Of a stretch of 64,000 nucleotides of DNA, positions 46,052 to 55,986 are shown one piece after another; positions within the stretch are counted from its first letter, which is position 1; each line of letters starts with the position of its first letter. Origin of the DNA: Diaphorobacter sp. HDW4A. GTDB lineage: Bacteria > Pseudomonadota > Gammaproteobacteria > Burkholderiales > Burkholderiaceae_C. The position numbers and the translations under genes are program-made. The notes under the pieces were generated by a model. That model saw only the letters and a list, made by a program, of their open reading frames with translations, was not told the origin of the DNA and searched no databases. Where the stretch lies: contig NZ_CP049910.1 of assembly GCF_011305995.1 (NCBI RefSeq), positions 5,222,501 through 5,286,500 of the forward strand. The letters run 5' to 3'.

Positions 46052-48347
46052 TCCACAGCCGCTCGTCTACAGCGTCGCGGTGCGCGAGCTTTGCGCGTTC
46101 ACGGCCAAGACGGGCGATCTGGATCTGCGGTTCACGCCCGCGCCGAGCGCGCAGGAAGGCATTGCAGGCCATGGCAAGGTGACGGCCAGGCGTGATGTGG
46201 CGAGCTATGAGTCGGAGATTCTGCTCGCCAGCCGCTTCGAGAATCTGCAGGTGCGAGGACGTGTCGACGGCTTTGACACCAAGGCGCGTCGGCTTGAGGA
46301 AATCAAGACTTTCAAGGGCCGGCTCGATCGTCAGTCCCCCGCGCAGCGCGAGCTGCATTGGGCACAGGCGCGCGTCTACGGTTGGCTGATGTGCGAGGCG
46401 CGGGGCTTTGCATCGCTCGACATCGCGCTGGTGTATTTCGACATCGACAGCGAACGCGAAACGGTGTTCACCGAAAGCTGGAGTCGCGATGCGCTGCGCG
46501 CTTTTTTCGAGGAGCAATGCAGCCGGTTCGTCGCCTGGGCGCAGCTTGAGGCCGAGCACCGCGTGCTGCGCGACGCGGCGCTGCGCACGCTCGCGTTCGC
46601 GCATGCTGAATTCCGCACGGGCCAGCGCGAGCTGGCCGAGGGCGTGTACCGCGCGACGACCAAGGGCCGTGTGCTGCTCGCGCAGGCGCCGACCGGCATC
46701 GGCAAGACGGCGGGCACGATCTTTCCGGCGTTGAAGGCGATGCCGGGGCAGTCCATCGACCGGCTGTTCTATCTGTCGGCCAAGACGTCCGGGCGGCAGT
46801 TGGCGCTCGACGCGCTGGGCGAGCTGCGCAGCCATGGTGGCGGGTGCATCCGCGTGCTCGAGATGGTGGCGCGCGAGAAGGCCTGCGAGAACCCCGGCAG
46901 CGCCTGCCATGGAGATGCCTGTCCGCTTGCGTGCGGCTTCTACGACCGCCTGCCCGATGCGCGCGCGGACGCGCTCGCCGAGCCCGCGCAACTGCTCGAT
47001 CAGGAGAGTGTGCGATCGGTCGCGCTGGTGCATGGCATCTGCCCGTATTACCTGTCGCAGGAGCTGGCGCGCTGGGTCGATGTGGTGGTGGGCGACTACA
47101 ACTATTTCTTCGATTTTGGCGGTTTGCTGCATGCGCTCACCCAGGCCAACGACTGGAGCGTGGCCCTGCTGGTGGACGAGGCGCACAACCTCATGGACCG
47201 TGCGCGCGGCATGTACAGCGCCACGCTGTCCCCGCAGGCGCTCAAGCTTGCATCGCAATCCGCCACTGCGGAATCCGCGCCGCGCGTGAAGAAGGCGCTC
47301 TCTGCGGTCAAGCGCCAATGGAGCGCGCTGAACAAGGAGCAGGCCGACGACTACGCGGTGCATGAGGCCTTTCCGCCCAAGCTGCTCAACGCGCTGACGC
47401 AGTGCATGCAGGCCATCGGCGAGCATTTCGCGGACCATCCCGACACGCTGGACGCCGACGTGCAGGCGTTTCAGTGGGAAGTGCTGCAGGTGCAGCGCCT
47501 GCTCGAGAGCTTCGGCGAGCATTCAATCATCGACACCCAGCGCCAACGAGGCCCGCAGGCCAAACAGGGCGATACCGACATCAGCGTGCGCAACATCGTG
47601 CCCGCGCCGTATCTGGCAGAGCGCTGGGCCAAGGTGCATGCGGCCACGCTGTTCTCCGCGACGCTCACGCCCATGCAGTTCCACGCCGATCTGCTGGGGC
47701 TGCCCGAGCCGCACGCCACGCTCGACGTGGGCTCGCCGTTTCGCGCCGAGCAGCTGTCGGTGCAGGTGGCGCGGCACATCTCCACGCGCTATGCCCACCG
47801 CAGCGCGTCCATCGCGCCGATGGTGCAGCTCATGGCTGCGCAGTTCGCCGAGCGGCCCGGCAACTATCTGGCGTTTTTCAGCAGCTACGAGTATCTGGAG
47901 CAGGCGGCCGACGCGCTCGCGCGCCAGCACCCGGAGATCACGCTTTGGCGCCAGTCGCGCCGCATGGGCGAGGCGCAGCAGCGCGAGTTTCTGCAGCAGT
48001 TCACAGAGCGCAGCCAGGGCATCGGCTTTGCTGTGCTGGGCGGCGCGTTCGCCGAGGGCATAGACCTGCCCGGCAAGCGCCTGATCGGCGCGTTTCTTGC
48101 CACGCTGGGCTTGCCGCAGTTCAATCCGGTGAACGAGCAGATCAGCGCGCGCATGGAGCGACTGTTCGCCGGGCGGGGATACGACTATGCGTATCTCTAT
48201 CCGGGCCTGCAGAAGGTGGTGCAGGCGGCGGGGCGGGTGATCCGCACGCCGCAGGACGAGGGCGTGGTGCATCTGATCGACGACCGTTTTGCAAGGGCCG
48301 AAGTGCGCAGGCTGCTGCCCGCGTGGTGGCACATCGACGCTGTTTGA
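46026..48347 (+). CDS. Fe-S DinG/XPD-like DNA helicase with Cas4-like N-terminus
   Basis: 773 aa. Residues 75-125 have D81, E92-I-K94 and a following H...Q..YGW motif, the layout of the Cas4/RecB PD-(D/E)XK fold. The helicase part has Walker A APTGIGKTAG (221-230), four Cys (C287, C294, C299, C303) for a 4Fe-4S cluster, VDEAHN, and C-terminal AEGIDLPGK and QAAGRVIRTPQDEG motifs. Superfamily 2, 5'-3' polarity is typical. Together with the upstream nuclease it forms a two-gene DNA-processing unit. ATG 46026 overlaps the nuclease end; ATG 45996 is an alternative. Confidence 0.85.
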   Translation: MTTTQLLADPQPLVYSVAVRELCAFTAKTGDLDLRFTPAPSAQEGIAGHGKVTARRDVASYESEILLASRFENLQVRGRVDGFDTKARRLEEIKTFKGRLDRQSPAQRELHWAQARVYGWLMCEARGFASLDIALVYFDIDSERETVFTESWSRDALRAFFEEQCSRFVAWAQLEAEHRVLRDAALRTLAFAHAEFRTGQRELAEGVYRATTKGRVLLAQAPTGIGKTAGTIFPALKAMPGQSIDRLFYLSAKTSGRQLALDALGELRSHGGGCIRVLEMVAREKACENPGSACHGDACPLACGFYDRLPDARADALAEPAQLLDQESVRSVALVHGICPYYLSQELARWVDVVVGDYNYFFDFGGLLHALTQANDWSVALLVDEAHNLMDRARGMYSATLSPQALKLASQSATAESAPRVKKALSAVKRQWSALNKEQADDYAVHEAFPPKLLNALTQCMQAIGEHFADHPDTLDADVQAFQWEVLQVQRLLESFGEHSIIDTQRQRGPQAKQGDTDISVRNIVPAPYLAERWAKVHAATLFSATLTPMQFHADLLGLPEPHATLDVGSPFRAEQLSVQVARHISTRYAHRSASIAPMVQLMAAQFAERPGNYLAFFSSYEYLEQAADALARQHPEITLWRQSRRMGEAQQREFLQQFTERSQGIGFAVLGGAFAEGIDLPGKRLIGAFLATLGLPQFNPVNEQISARMERLFAGRGYDYAYLYPGLQKVVQAAGRVIRTPQDEGVVHLIDDRFARAEVRRLLPAWWHIDAV

Positions 48348-48474
48348 AGACTCCTGCAATGAGCGCGAGACAGTACAACTGTTTTCAATTGCTATCAGAT
48401 ATGTTCAATTCATAACATATCATGGACCGTTCTTGGTGGCCTGTTCGGCCCGCAACCTGACTGAGGAGAACGCG

Positions 48475-49377
48475 ATGATGTTGAAGAAATGGGTAGTGAT
48501 TGGCGCAGTGCTGGCTACTGGCGTGGCCCACGCTTTTGCACCGCAAGCTGGCACATGGGTGGTGACGGCCGAGAACAATGGCAAGCCTGGACGCGGGTTC
48601 GGTCTGGATGTGCAGAACGACACGCTGGTCATGCAGATGTATGCGTATGACGCAAGCGGCAATCCGTCGTTCTATCTGTCCGCTGGCAAAATTGCCAACA
48701 ACAGCTACAGCGGCGCGTTGAACAAGTACCGCGGCGGCCGCTACTTCGGCAGTGGCGATCTCACCGGCCGCGAAGACGGCAGCGCGGGTACGGTCAGCAT
48801 GCGTTTCGTTTCGGGCACGGAGGGCTTTATCCAGTTCCCGAACGAGCCGGAGAAGGCCATCAACCGCTTCAGCTTCGGCTACTCGAACGCGCCCGCTCAC
48901 CTGCGCGGCATCTGGACGCTCGTGGCGATCAACAAGACCTCGGAAACGCTGGATAAGCTCGATTATTTCGGGCTCGAGAAGCTGGTGGACGGCTCGGGTT
49001 ACGGCACGGGCGGAATCGCCTCGACGGACTACCAGTACGTGTGCGAGAACCTGACCAGCGGCCCCAACGCCGGTCTGACGATGTGCCTGAAATTCAACAC
49101 CAGCGGCTCCGTCATTCGTGCCAATTATTTCCGCCTCAGCGTCAACGAAGGCGAGGGTGTGGCGGGTGCAAGCGGCGCCACGGCAAATGATCTGCTGTTC
49201 GTCAAGCGCATCACCAACACGGTGGGCGATGCGACCGGCATTCAGATCAAGAACCAGCCTGCGGATGCCGTGCCGGTGGATGCGGCCCAACTCTCGAACG
49301 CGATGCAGCGTGCGGCCGAGAACCCCGTGGACCGCAGCCTGCTGGAGTCACGTCAGGACGACGCGCCGGTGCGCTGA
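48475..49377 (+). CDS. Secreted protein of unknown family, paralogue 3
   Basis: 300 aa. Signal peptide [20 protein letters not shown] then [10 protein letters not shown]. All family blocks are present ([44 protein letters not shown], Cys pair VCENL...[24 protein letters not shown]), with a longer C-terminal tail (about 30 residues, polar). AGGAG lies six bases before the ATG. It is separated from the other two by the nuclease-helicase pair. Function unknown. Confidence 0.83.
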   Translation: MMLKKWVVIGAVLATGVAHAFAPQAGTWVVTAENNGKPGRGFGLDVQNDTLVMQMYAYDASGNPSFYLSAGKIANNSYSGALNKYRGGRYFGSGDLTGREDGSAGTVSMRFVSGTEGFIQFPNEPEKAINRFSFGYSNAPAHLRGIWTLVAINKTSETLDKLDYFGLEKLVDGSGYGTGGIASTDYQYVCENLTSGPNAGLTMCLKFNTSGSVIRANYFRLSVNEGEGVAGASGATANDLLFVKRITNTVGDATGIQIKNQPADAVPVDAAQLSNAMQRAAENPVDRSLLESRQDDAPVR

Positions 49378-49460
49378 TTTTTTGCGAACTCCCCGCTGAT
49401 AGGTGTCTGTGGTGTTTGCACGCCACAATACAGGCTGTCGCAATCGTGTGGGAGAACGGC

Positions 49461-50852
49461 ATGGCGGTCAGTGTTTTCGATCTCTTCAAAATCGGCATCG
49501 GTCCTTCGAGCTCGCACACCGTCGGGCCGATGCGCGCCGCGCGGCAGTTTGTGCAGCGGCTGGCGCGCAATGAGCCACTGAGCCGCGTCGCGCGCCTGCG
49601 CAGCGTGCTCTATGGTTCGCTGGGCGCGACTGGGCGCGGGCATGCGAGTGACCGGGCCGTGATGCTGGGGCTCGCGGGGTTCGCGCCGGACACGGTCGAT
49701 GTCGATGCGATCGACGGCTTCATCGCACAGGTGCGCCGTGATCACCAGTTGCCGCTCGCCGAAGGCGGTCCGCTGATCCCCTTCAAGGAAGGCGAGGACT
49801 TGGTGCTTGACCCCATGGTCACCCTGCCGTTCCATGCCAATGGCATGCGCTTTGAGGCCTGGGATGCTGCGGGCGATTTGCTCGACACGCAGGTGTATTA
49901 CTCGGTCGGCGGCGGCTTCATCGTGAGCGAGGAAGCGGCGTCGGATACCCAGCGCCAGGCCGAGATCGCGCCCGATACCGAGGTGCTGCCCCTGCCGTTT
50001 CACAGCGGCGAACAACTGCTCTTGCAAGCACGTGCACATGGCGGCTCCATCGCGAACGTGATGCGCGTGAACGAGCGCCACTGGCGCGGTGATGTGGAGA
50101 TCGACAGCGGTCTGCTCGTCATCTGGCAGGCCATGCAAGCCTGCGTGGAGCGCGGCTGCGGCACGGCGGGTGAGCTGCCCGGAGGCTTTCGCGTGCGTCG
50201 CCGCGCGCCCGCGCTGCACAAGGCGCTGGTGAGCGCACCCGATGTGAATGACGATCCGCTGCAGGTGATCGACTGGGTCAACCTGTTCGCGCTCGCGGTG
50301 AACGAGGAAAACGCGGCAGGCGGCCGTGTCGTGACCGCGCCGACCAACGGTGCTGCGGGCATCGTTCCGGCTGTGCTGCATTACTACACGCGCTTCATCA
50401 AGGGCGCGGACGAGCGCGGGGTGGTCGACTTCCTGCTGACCGCCGGAGCCATCGGCATTCTGTACAAGGAAAATGCGTCGATCTCGGGCGCGGAGGTGGG
50501 CTGTCAGGGCGAGGTGGGCGTGGCCTGTTCGATGGCGGCGGCCGGGCTCTGCGCGGTGCTGGGCGGCACGCCCGAGCAGGTGGAGAACGCGGCCGAGATC
50601 GGCATGGAGCATCACCTGGGGCTGACCTGCGATCCCGTGGGTGGGCTGGTGCAGATTCCTTGCATCGAGCGCAATGCGCTGGCTGCGGTGAAGGCGATCA
50701 ATGCGGCGCGGATGGCGTTGCGGGGGGATGGGACGCACCATGTGAGTCTGGATCAGGTGATCAAGACGATGCGGGAGACTGGGGCGGACATGATGACGAA
50801 GTACAAGGAGACTTCGCGTGGGGGGTTGGCGGTCAACATTGTCGAATGTTGA
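49461..50852 (+). CDS. sdaA: L-serine ammonia-lyase (serine dehydratase), iron-sulfur type
   Basis: 463 aa, single-chain form converting L-serine to pyruvate and ammonia. [21 protein letters not shown] opens the beta domain. The alpha domain has [14 protein letters not shown] and Cys residues in [18 protein letters not shown] and [18 protein letters not shown] that bind the 4Fe-4S cluster. Length matches SdaA/SdaB of E. coli. ATG 49461 with GGGAG close upstream is preferred over a start 15 codons earlier. Confidence 0.96.
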   Translation: MAVSVFDLFKIGIGPSSSHTVGPMRAARQFVQRLARNEPLSRVARLRSVLYGSLGATGRGHASDRAVMLGLAGFAPDTVDVDAIDGFIAQVRRDHQLPLAEGGPLIPFKEGEDLVLDPMVTLPFHANGMRFEAWDAAGDLLDTQVYYSVGGGFIVSEEAASDTQRQAEIAPDTEVLPLPFHSGEQLLLQARAHGGSIANVMRVNERHWRGDVEIDSGLLVIWQAMQACVERGCGTAGELPGGFRVRRRAPALHKALVSAPDVNDDPLQVIDWVNLFALAVNEENAAGGRVVTAPTNGAAGIVPAVLHYYTRFIKGADERGVVDFLLTAGAIGILYKENASISGAEVGCQGEVGVACSMAAAGLCAVLGGTPEQVENAAEIGMEHHLGLTCDPVGGLVQIPCIERNALAAVKAINAARMALRGDGTHHVSLDQVIKTMRETGADMMTKYKETSRGGLAVNIVEC

Positions 50853-50898
50853 CGGCACTCTTTTGTTGTTGTTTTTGGCTTTTGCTGAGTGGTTGCTT

Positions 50899-51118
50899 GC
50901 GGAGGCCGAGACTGCCCCTGGCGGGGCAATCACTTTTTGCTTGCGCGCAAAAAGTAATCAAAAACGCGCTTGGAAGTCATGCGGCAAAACTCACTGCGCG
51001 ACTTCGTCGCTCCGTTCAAACAGCTTGCCGCAAAAGTGACCTGAAGAGGTGTGATCGGCACTTCGCTTCGCTCGTGCTGCATCTCGCTGTTCGCGAGATG
51101 CTTGTGCGCCTGCGGCGG
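50899..51118 (+). repeat. Dispersed structured repeat, copy D
   Basis: About 220 bp between two convergent genes (sdaA and ribD). Hairpins: TGCCCC-TGGC-GGGGCA, ATCACTTTTTGC with GCAAAAAGTAAT, TGCGGCAA with TTGCCGCA enclosing GCGAC-TTC-GTCGC, and a final CATCTCGC...GCGAGATG stem. The third stem differs from copies A and C at several positions, but on both sides, so pairing is kept. Confidence 0.85.
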
Positions 51119-51127
51119 GTGACGCGC

Positions 51128-52276
51128 TCAAAATTCGTAATGCCCCGCTACCGTCGTACTGATCCGCAGGTCCTGCCCCAGCGGTTCAATTTTCGTGAAC
51201 TCCAGTTGCGGCGCGTCTTTCAGGTCGGTCAGCGCCATGCCGTCGAACGCGCCCTGCGCCGCGCCAAGAATGCGGGGCGCGATGTACAGCAGGCATTCGT
51301 CCACCAGATTCGCTTGCATCAACGTACCGTTCAACTTGCCTCCGGCTTCGACGTGCAGTTCGTTGATTTCGCGTTGTCCCAGGTCTTTGAGCATGGCTGG
51401 CAGGTCGACCTGACCGTTGGATGTGGGCAGGTGGATTACCGTTGCGCCGCGTGCTTCCAATGCGGCCTGACGTGAGGCGTCAGGGGTTGCGCAGTAGATC
51501 AGCACCTTGCGCGGTACGTCGAAAAGTCGGGCGGTGAGTGGGGTGCGCAGATGGCTGTCGACGATCACGAGCTTTGGTTGGCGTGGGGTGTCGATGTTGC
51601 GTACGTTAAGCAGCGGGTCGTCGCCGAGGATGGTGCCAATGCCGGTGAGGATGGCGCAGGCTTGTGCGCGCCAGCGGTGGCCGTCGGTGCGTGCAGCTTC
51701 GCTGGTGATCCATTGGCTTTGGCCGTTGGAAAGAGCGGTGGCGCCATCGAGGGACATGCCTGCTTTCAGGCGCACCCAAGGCTGGCGGCGGACCATGCGG
51801 CTGAAGAAGCCGATGTTGAGGTCGCGCGATTGTTGGCCTGCCTGTTCGTCCATCGACACTGCTATGCCTGCCGCGCGCAGGCGGTCGAAGCCTTGGCCTG
51901 CTACGCGGGGGTTGGGGTCGGTGATGGCGCCTACGACCTTGCCTATGCCCGCGTGGATCAGCGCGTCGCAGCAGGGGCCGGTGCGGCCTTGGTGGGAGCA
52001 GGGTTCGAGCGTTACATAGGCGGTTGCGCCGTGCACGTCCGAGCCGCGTGCGGCCGCGTCGCGCAGGGCCATGACTTCCGCGTGCGGGCCGCCGGCCTGT
52101 TGGGTGAAGCCGGCGCCGAGTTCGGTGCGGCCGTCGGCGCTCATGATCACGCAGCCTACGCGTGGGTTGGGGTTGGAGAGGAACAGCGCATTGCGGGCGA
52201 GCGCAAGGGCGCGCTGCATGGGGGCTTGTTCATCGAGAGGGGCGGAGGCAGCGGGGGGGGAAGGTTCGGTCGTCAT
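51128..52276 (-). CDS. ribD: Riboflavin biosynthesis deaminase/reductase
   Basis: 382 aa bifunctional enzyme for the second and third steps of riboflavin synthesis. The N-terminal deaminase domain (about 15-150) has the zinc motif HAEVMAL and PCSHQGRTGPCC. The C-terminal reductase domain (about 160-380) carries PWVRLKAGMSLDGATAL and the ELHVEAGGKLNGTL NADPH-site block. It stands apart from other rib genes and follows the pilin gene by only 24 bp on the same strand, so read-through from the pilus operon is possible. Confidence 0.95.
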   Translation of the reverse strand: MTTEPSPPAASAPLDEQAPMQRALALARNALFLSNPNPRVGCVIMSADGRTELGAGFTQQAGGPHAEVMALRDAAARGSDVHGATAYVTLEPCSHQGRTGPCCDALIHAGIGKVVGAITDPNPRVAGQGFDRLRAAGIAVSMDEQAGQQSRDLNIGFFSRMVRRQPWVRLKAGMSLDGATALSNGQSQWITSEAARTDGHRWRAQACAILTGIGTILGDDPLLNVRNIDTPRQPKLVIVDSHLRTPLTARLFDVPRKVLIYCATPDASRQAALEARGATVIHLPTSNGQVDLPAMLKDLGQREINELHVEAGGKLNGTLMQANLVDECLLYIAPRILGAAQGAFDGMALTDLKDAPQLEFTKIEPLGQDLRISTTVAGHYEF

Positions 52277-52300
52277 GGCAGGGCGATGTTACTTGAGCCT

Positions 52301-52726
52301 TCATCGTCCCCAGCATTGTCTGGCCACGTTGCTCACGCTGTATCCGGTGGCGCCGCGCGTGCCGGTGTGGGTGAACGTCAGGTCTCCGCAGGCATCGCCG
52401 AGCATCACGTCCGCGCGGGTGGCAATCACGGTGAAGCCGCTCGCGGTGCTGGGCTGCAGGCTCAGCGTGTAGTGCGGGGGCTTGAGGGCCTGCAGCATGA
52501 GCACCGTGGGCTGGCCGGTGGGAAACTCACCGTTGGCGGTGTTGGCGCGTTCCATCCATTGCACGACCTGCAGCAGCGCGGCCTTGGCCTCGGCGCGGTG
52601 GCCGCGTGCGATGAATTGGCGGTAGCTTGGCAGGGCTACGGCGGCGAGGATGGCGATCACGACGAGCACGATCAGCATTTCGATCAGTGTGAAGCCGCGC
52701 GGGAATTTTCGTTGCATCTGCCTCAT
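52301..52726 (-). CDS. pilE: Type IV pilin-like protein (PilE-type minor pilin)
   Basis: 141 aa. Class III leader: short basic leader ending in Gly, then FTLIEMLIVLVVIAILAAVALPSY, with the conserved Glu5 of type IV pilins after prepilin-peptidase cleavage at G-F. A C-terminal Cys pair (DACGDL and RQCWGR) forms the usual D-loop disulfide. As last gene of a pilV-W-X-Y1-E operon it is most likely the minor pilin PilE rather than the main pilus subunit. Four bases separate it from pilY1. Confidence 0.9.
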   Translation of the reverse strand: MRQMQRKFPRGFTLIEMLIVLVVIAILAAVALPSYRQFIARGHRAEAKAALLQVVQWMERANTANGEFPTGQPTVLMLQALKPPHYTLSLQPSTASGFTVIATRADVMLGDACGDLTFTHTGTRGATGYSVSNVARQCWGR

Positions 52727-52729
52727 CCC

Positions 52730-55700
52730 CTACTTAAGCTGTCGCCAGCTCGGGCGCAGCACGCGTGTGGGCAGGGCTTCGAGGCGGTCGGTCTTGCCGT
52801 CGGAGCCTTGGCGCGTCTGGGCACCGCCCTTGGCAGTCAAGCGCAGCTCGTGCCGGGCGGCGGTGGCGCGCGAGGCGGGGGCGTCTTCGCTGCTGACCTG
52901 GCCGTCGCCGTTGGTGTCGAGAATGCGCGCTTTCTGGGCCGCGCCGGTGGCGATGTGGAGCAGCGTGCGGTACGTCAGGCCGGGGCGCGGGTCCTGCTCG
53001 CAGGCCTCCACGGGCGCGCCGCTGGCGGTTTCGGAGCTGGTGGTGGTTGCGGGCACTCGGCTGATGATCTCGAGCACATTGCCGCCGCCATAGAAACTCA
53101 GCGGATCGAGCACGCGTTCCCGGTCTGCAGGCAGGTCGAGATACCAGCCCTTCTTCTCGTTCACCGCGCAGGGCATGCGCAGGCAGTAGGCGAAGGGCGC
53201 GCCCTGCAGTGCCCAGTAGGTGCGGCTTGCGGCGGCGGTGCCAGTCAGCGCTTCGCTCTGCACGCCTTGGGCCATCAGTTCCGCGCACGATGCGGCGGGG
53301 TTTGGCAGCTCGCTGCGCGATGCATCGACTGCTGCCTTACCCTTGTCCGCGCCGCTGTCCTGCAGGCGGTAGCGCGTGTAGTCCATGACCGAGTAGACGC
53401 TTTGCACGGAGTCGTCGCCGCTGTCTGTCTCGCTGAGTTCCTGGCCGGTGCCGAAGGCGACGAGCAGGCCGCCGGTGTCGGTGTTGACGCGCAGCAGCGG
53501 GGCGGTGGTAATGGGCTGCATCTTTCCATTGCGAACCGCCGCGAACAGGGGCGATCCATCGAACGCCACCTTCCAGCGTTGATCGGATGCGGCGGCGATG
53601 TCGAATTTCCAGAGCCTGCCCTGCAGATCGCCCGCGTAGACCACATCGGGAATGCCATCGCTGTTCACATCGAGAAACTGCGGGGCCGAGAGACCGTTGG
53701 AGATGGGCGTGGCGCCGTTTGCGGATGATTTCGCCGCGATCTTGAGCAGTTCTTGTGCGCCGTCGAGGTACTGGATCAGCAGCACTGGCTGGCCGTTGGC
53801 GCTGCCGTAGCCATTGCCGAGCACCAGCGCCCAGCGGCCGTTGTTCAGCCGCGTGACCTGCAGGCTGCGCTGCGAATTGGCCTGATCCACGGTGGGTGCG
53901 GCGAAGACATGGCCGATGTCGGCATCGGCGTCGTCGGTGCGGTCCAGCACCACAAGGGCGGCAGCGCCGGATTCCGCGAACTTGTCGGGCGTCGTCACGT
54001 CAAGCACAAAGAAGCCCGGCCCACCCGCGCCCATGCTGCCCACCAGTAGCGTCTTCCATTCGGTGCCGACCAACGCATCGGCGGTAAACGGCGAGCCGTC
54101 AACGTAGTAGTGATGGCGGTAGTCGTGCGCGGCGAGCAGGTGCAGATTCGCATGCACGCCGCGCGGTACATAGGCGATGCGCTCGTCGCCCGTCTTCGCG
54201 CTGAAGCCGTGCAGCATGCCGTCGTTGCCGCCGACATAGAGCATAGGCGCGCGTGCCGCTTGCTGCGCGGCAAAGCGGCGATAGCTGTTGTCCGTATGGC
54301 CCGATGCGGGCTTGGCCACATGCCACATTCGCGAGTGCACGATGTCGCCCAGGCGCGATGCGCGGGCGCGAAAGCCGGTGGCTGTGCCCACGGATTCCAA
54401 GGTGCGGTCGCCGCGCAGAAAGCGCACGAGGTCGGGGCCATAGCTCATCGACGCGCCATGTGACTGCAACTGTGTCTGCTGCGGCTTGGCGAGTGCGTCC
54501 CAGCGGAAAGGCACGCCACGATCACCGTCATGCGTGAGGATCACGCGCTGGTCGATGCTGGTGAGCGCGTCCAGTTTGTCCGCCGTGCTATTGCGGGGAG
54601 GCTGGCCCCAGTTGGGGTTGGGCGGGACGTCGCCTGTGCCCGATCCCGCTGCCAGCAGGTTCGAGACGATCTGACCGGACCAGTGGGTCGCTTCATACGA
54701 CGACACATACATCGCGCTGCCGCCATTGCTCGCATAGCCACTGATCGTCTGCCCGCCGTTGGGCGCGATGCGCGCGAGGATGGTGCTCATCGCCTGCTGC
54801 AGCGCCGTGAGCGAGCCGCCGATCTGGAAATGCCGACCGCGCGAGTTCAGCGCCGTGTGCCACAGGTCCTGTCGCATGGCCTCGGTGCTAGATGAAGGAT
54901 CGGGCCATGCGAGGCTGCCGAGCAGCAGACGGTCGTAGTCCGCACCGCCGAAGTTGCCATCCAGCGCGGAGAACAGCGGCGGTGCGCCTGCCTTGGCGCT
55001 GCCGCTCCCCAGATCCACCGTGAAGTTCACCATGTGCTGCCAGGTCGCGGGGTCGTTCTGCGGATTCCAGTAGGGGCAGAGGACCAGACTGCGGGAGTCT
55101 GCTGTGTGCACTTCGTCGCCGGGCTGTGTGTAGATCGGGCTGATGCGGTTGGTGAGCGTGGGCTGCAGGTCCTGCGCCCAGTAGTGCAGCGCCAGCGCAG
55201 AGGGCGAAGTCATGGTGGCGGCGGTGGCCGATTTGTCCTGGTAGACCTGCAACTGCGGGTTGGATGCGGGTTCGAAGACCGTGCCGTCCGGCAGGCGGGT
55301 GATTGCTGCGGGCGCAGGCAGGCTGGACGGGTTCTGTTTGGCAAAAGCGCCATCGGTCAGAAACAGGTGGTAGGCGCGGCGGCAGGTTTTCAGGGTACTG
55401 GCGGCTTGCGGCGTGCCGGGGCTGTCGCTCCATGGGTTTTCGGCGTCGGTCTGCATCAGGTGGGCGCCCGCGTTGTCCAGCAGGGCGGTGGCGGGCAGGC
55501 CGTCGCCGGTCTTGAGTTCATCGAGCCAGCGCCAGAACGCGCCGCGCGTCGATGCCTCGGCCAGGCTGGCCGCACCGCGCAACGGCGCCATGCGGTTGGT
55601 CTGCTGGTTGCGCGTGCAGGTGGTGGGGATGATCCGGCCCTCGGCGGGCAACTGGTTGCAGCCTTGGGTGGATTGGTAGGCCAAGCGGATCGCGTCGTCG

Positions 55701-55951
55701 GGCAGGGCGTCGGGCGTGAAAAGTGTCTGCAGCAGCTGCCTGAGCGCCTGCAGCCGGGTGATCCGGCCGGCCTCGGCGGTGGGCACGTCTTGTGTGTCCA
55801 TGCTGCGCGCGTTGTCCACCGAGACGATGACATTGGGCGCGGGCGTGCGGAAGGCGGACTCGGCAGGGAACTGCGCGAAGTTCGCGGCGGCCATGGCGGA
55901 GGGCCGAATGGATATCAATACGATCAAAAACATCAAACCAAAGCGTCGCAT
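52730..55951 (-). CDS. pilY1: Type IV pilus tip adhesin/assembly protein PilY1
   Basis: 1073 aa. Signal peptide (MRRFGLMFLIVLISIRPSAMA). The N-terminal half should be the von Willebrand A-like region, but its metal site reads VSVDNARSMD rather than the usual DxSGS. The C-terminal half is the PilY1 beta-propeller with LYVGGNDGMLHGF, GSMGAGGPGFFVLDV and a Ca-binding DVNSDGIPDVV; a further DTNGDGQVSSEDA loop sits near residue 1030. PilY1 caps pili and controls retraction and surface sensing. ATG 55951 has GAGGAGA eight bases upstream, favoured over an in-frame start 13 codons earlier. Confidence 0.93.
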   Translation of the reverse strand: MRRFGLMFLIVLISIRPSAMAAANFAQFPAESAFRTPAPNVIVSVDNARSMDTQDVPTAEAGRITRLQALRQLLQTLFTPDALPDDAIRLAYQSTQGCNQLPAEGRIIPTTCTRNQQTNRMAPLRGAASLAEASTRGAFWRWLDELKTGDGLPATALLDNAGAHLMQTDAENPWSDSPGTPQAASTLKTCRRAYHLFLTDGAFAKQNPSSLPAPAAITRLPDGTVFEPASNPQLQVYQDKSATAATMTSPSALALHYWAQDLQPTLTNRISPIYTQPGDEVHTADSRSLVLCPYWNPQNDPATWQHMVNFTVDLGSGSAKAGAPPLFSALDGNFGGADYDRLLLGSLAWPDPSSSTEAMRQDLWHTALNSRGRHFQIGGSLTALQQAMSTILARIAPNGGQTISGYASNGGSAMYVSSYEATHWSGQIVSNLLAAGSGTGDVPPNPNWGQPPRNSTADKLDALTSIDQRVILTHDGDRGVPFRWDALAKPQQTQLQSHGASMSYGPDLVRFLRGDRTLESVGTATGFRARASRLGDIVHSRMWHVAKPASGHTDNSYRRFAAQQAARAPMLYVGGNDGMLHGFSAKTGDERIAYVPRGVHANLHLLAAHDYRHHYYVDGSPFTADALVGTEWKTLLVGSMGAGGPGFFVLDVTTPDKFAESGAAALVVLDRTDDADADIGHVFAAPTVDQANSQRSLQVTRLNNGRWALVLGNGYGSANGQPVLLIQYLDGAQELLKIAAKSSANGATPISNGLSAPQFLDVNSDGIPDVVYAGDLQGRLWKFDIAAASDQRWKVAFDGSPLFAAVRNGKMQPITTAPLLRVNTDTGGLLVAFGTGQELSETDSGDDSVQSVYSVMDYTRYRLQDSGADKGKAAVDASRSELPNPAASCAELMAQGVQSEALTGTAAASRTYWALQGAPFAYCLRMPCAVNEKKGWYLDLPADRERVLDPLSFYGGGNVLEIISRVPATTTSSETASGAPVEACEQDPRPGLTYRTLLHIATGAAQKARILDTNGDGQVSSEDAPASRATAARHELRLTAKGGAQTRQGSDGKTDRLEALPTRVLRPSWRQLK

Positions 55952-55986
55952 GGTGAATATCTCCTCGTGATGTAATGACCGCGTTT

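Noticed and set aside
45963..47522. Open frame on the minus strand opposite the Fe-S helicase
   Set aside because: The plus-strand helicase shows complete motifs; the antisense frame has none and only reflects high GC codon use.
51551..53728. Long open frame on the plus strand (about 725 codons) across ribD, pilE and part of pilY1
   Set aside because: It crosses three well-supported minus-strand genes and its translation is low-complexity Gly/Ala/Arg/Val, typical of a shadow frame.
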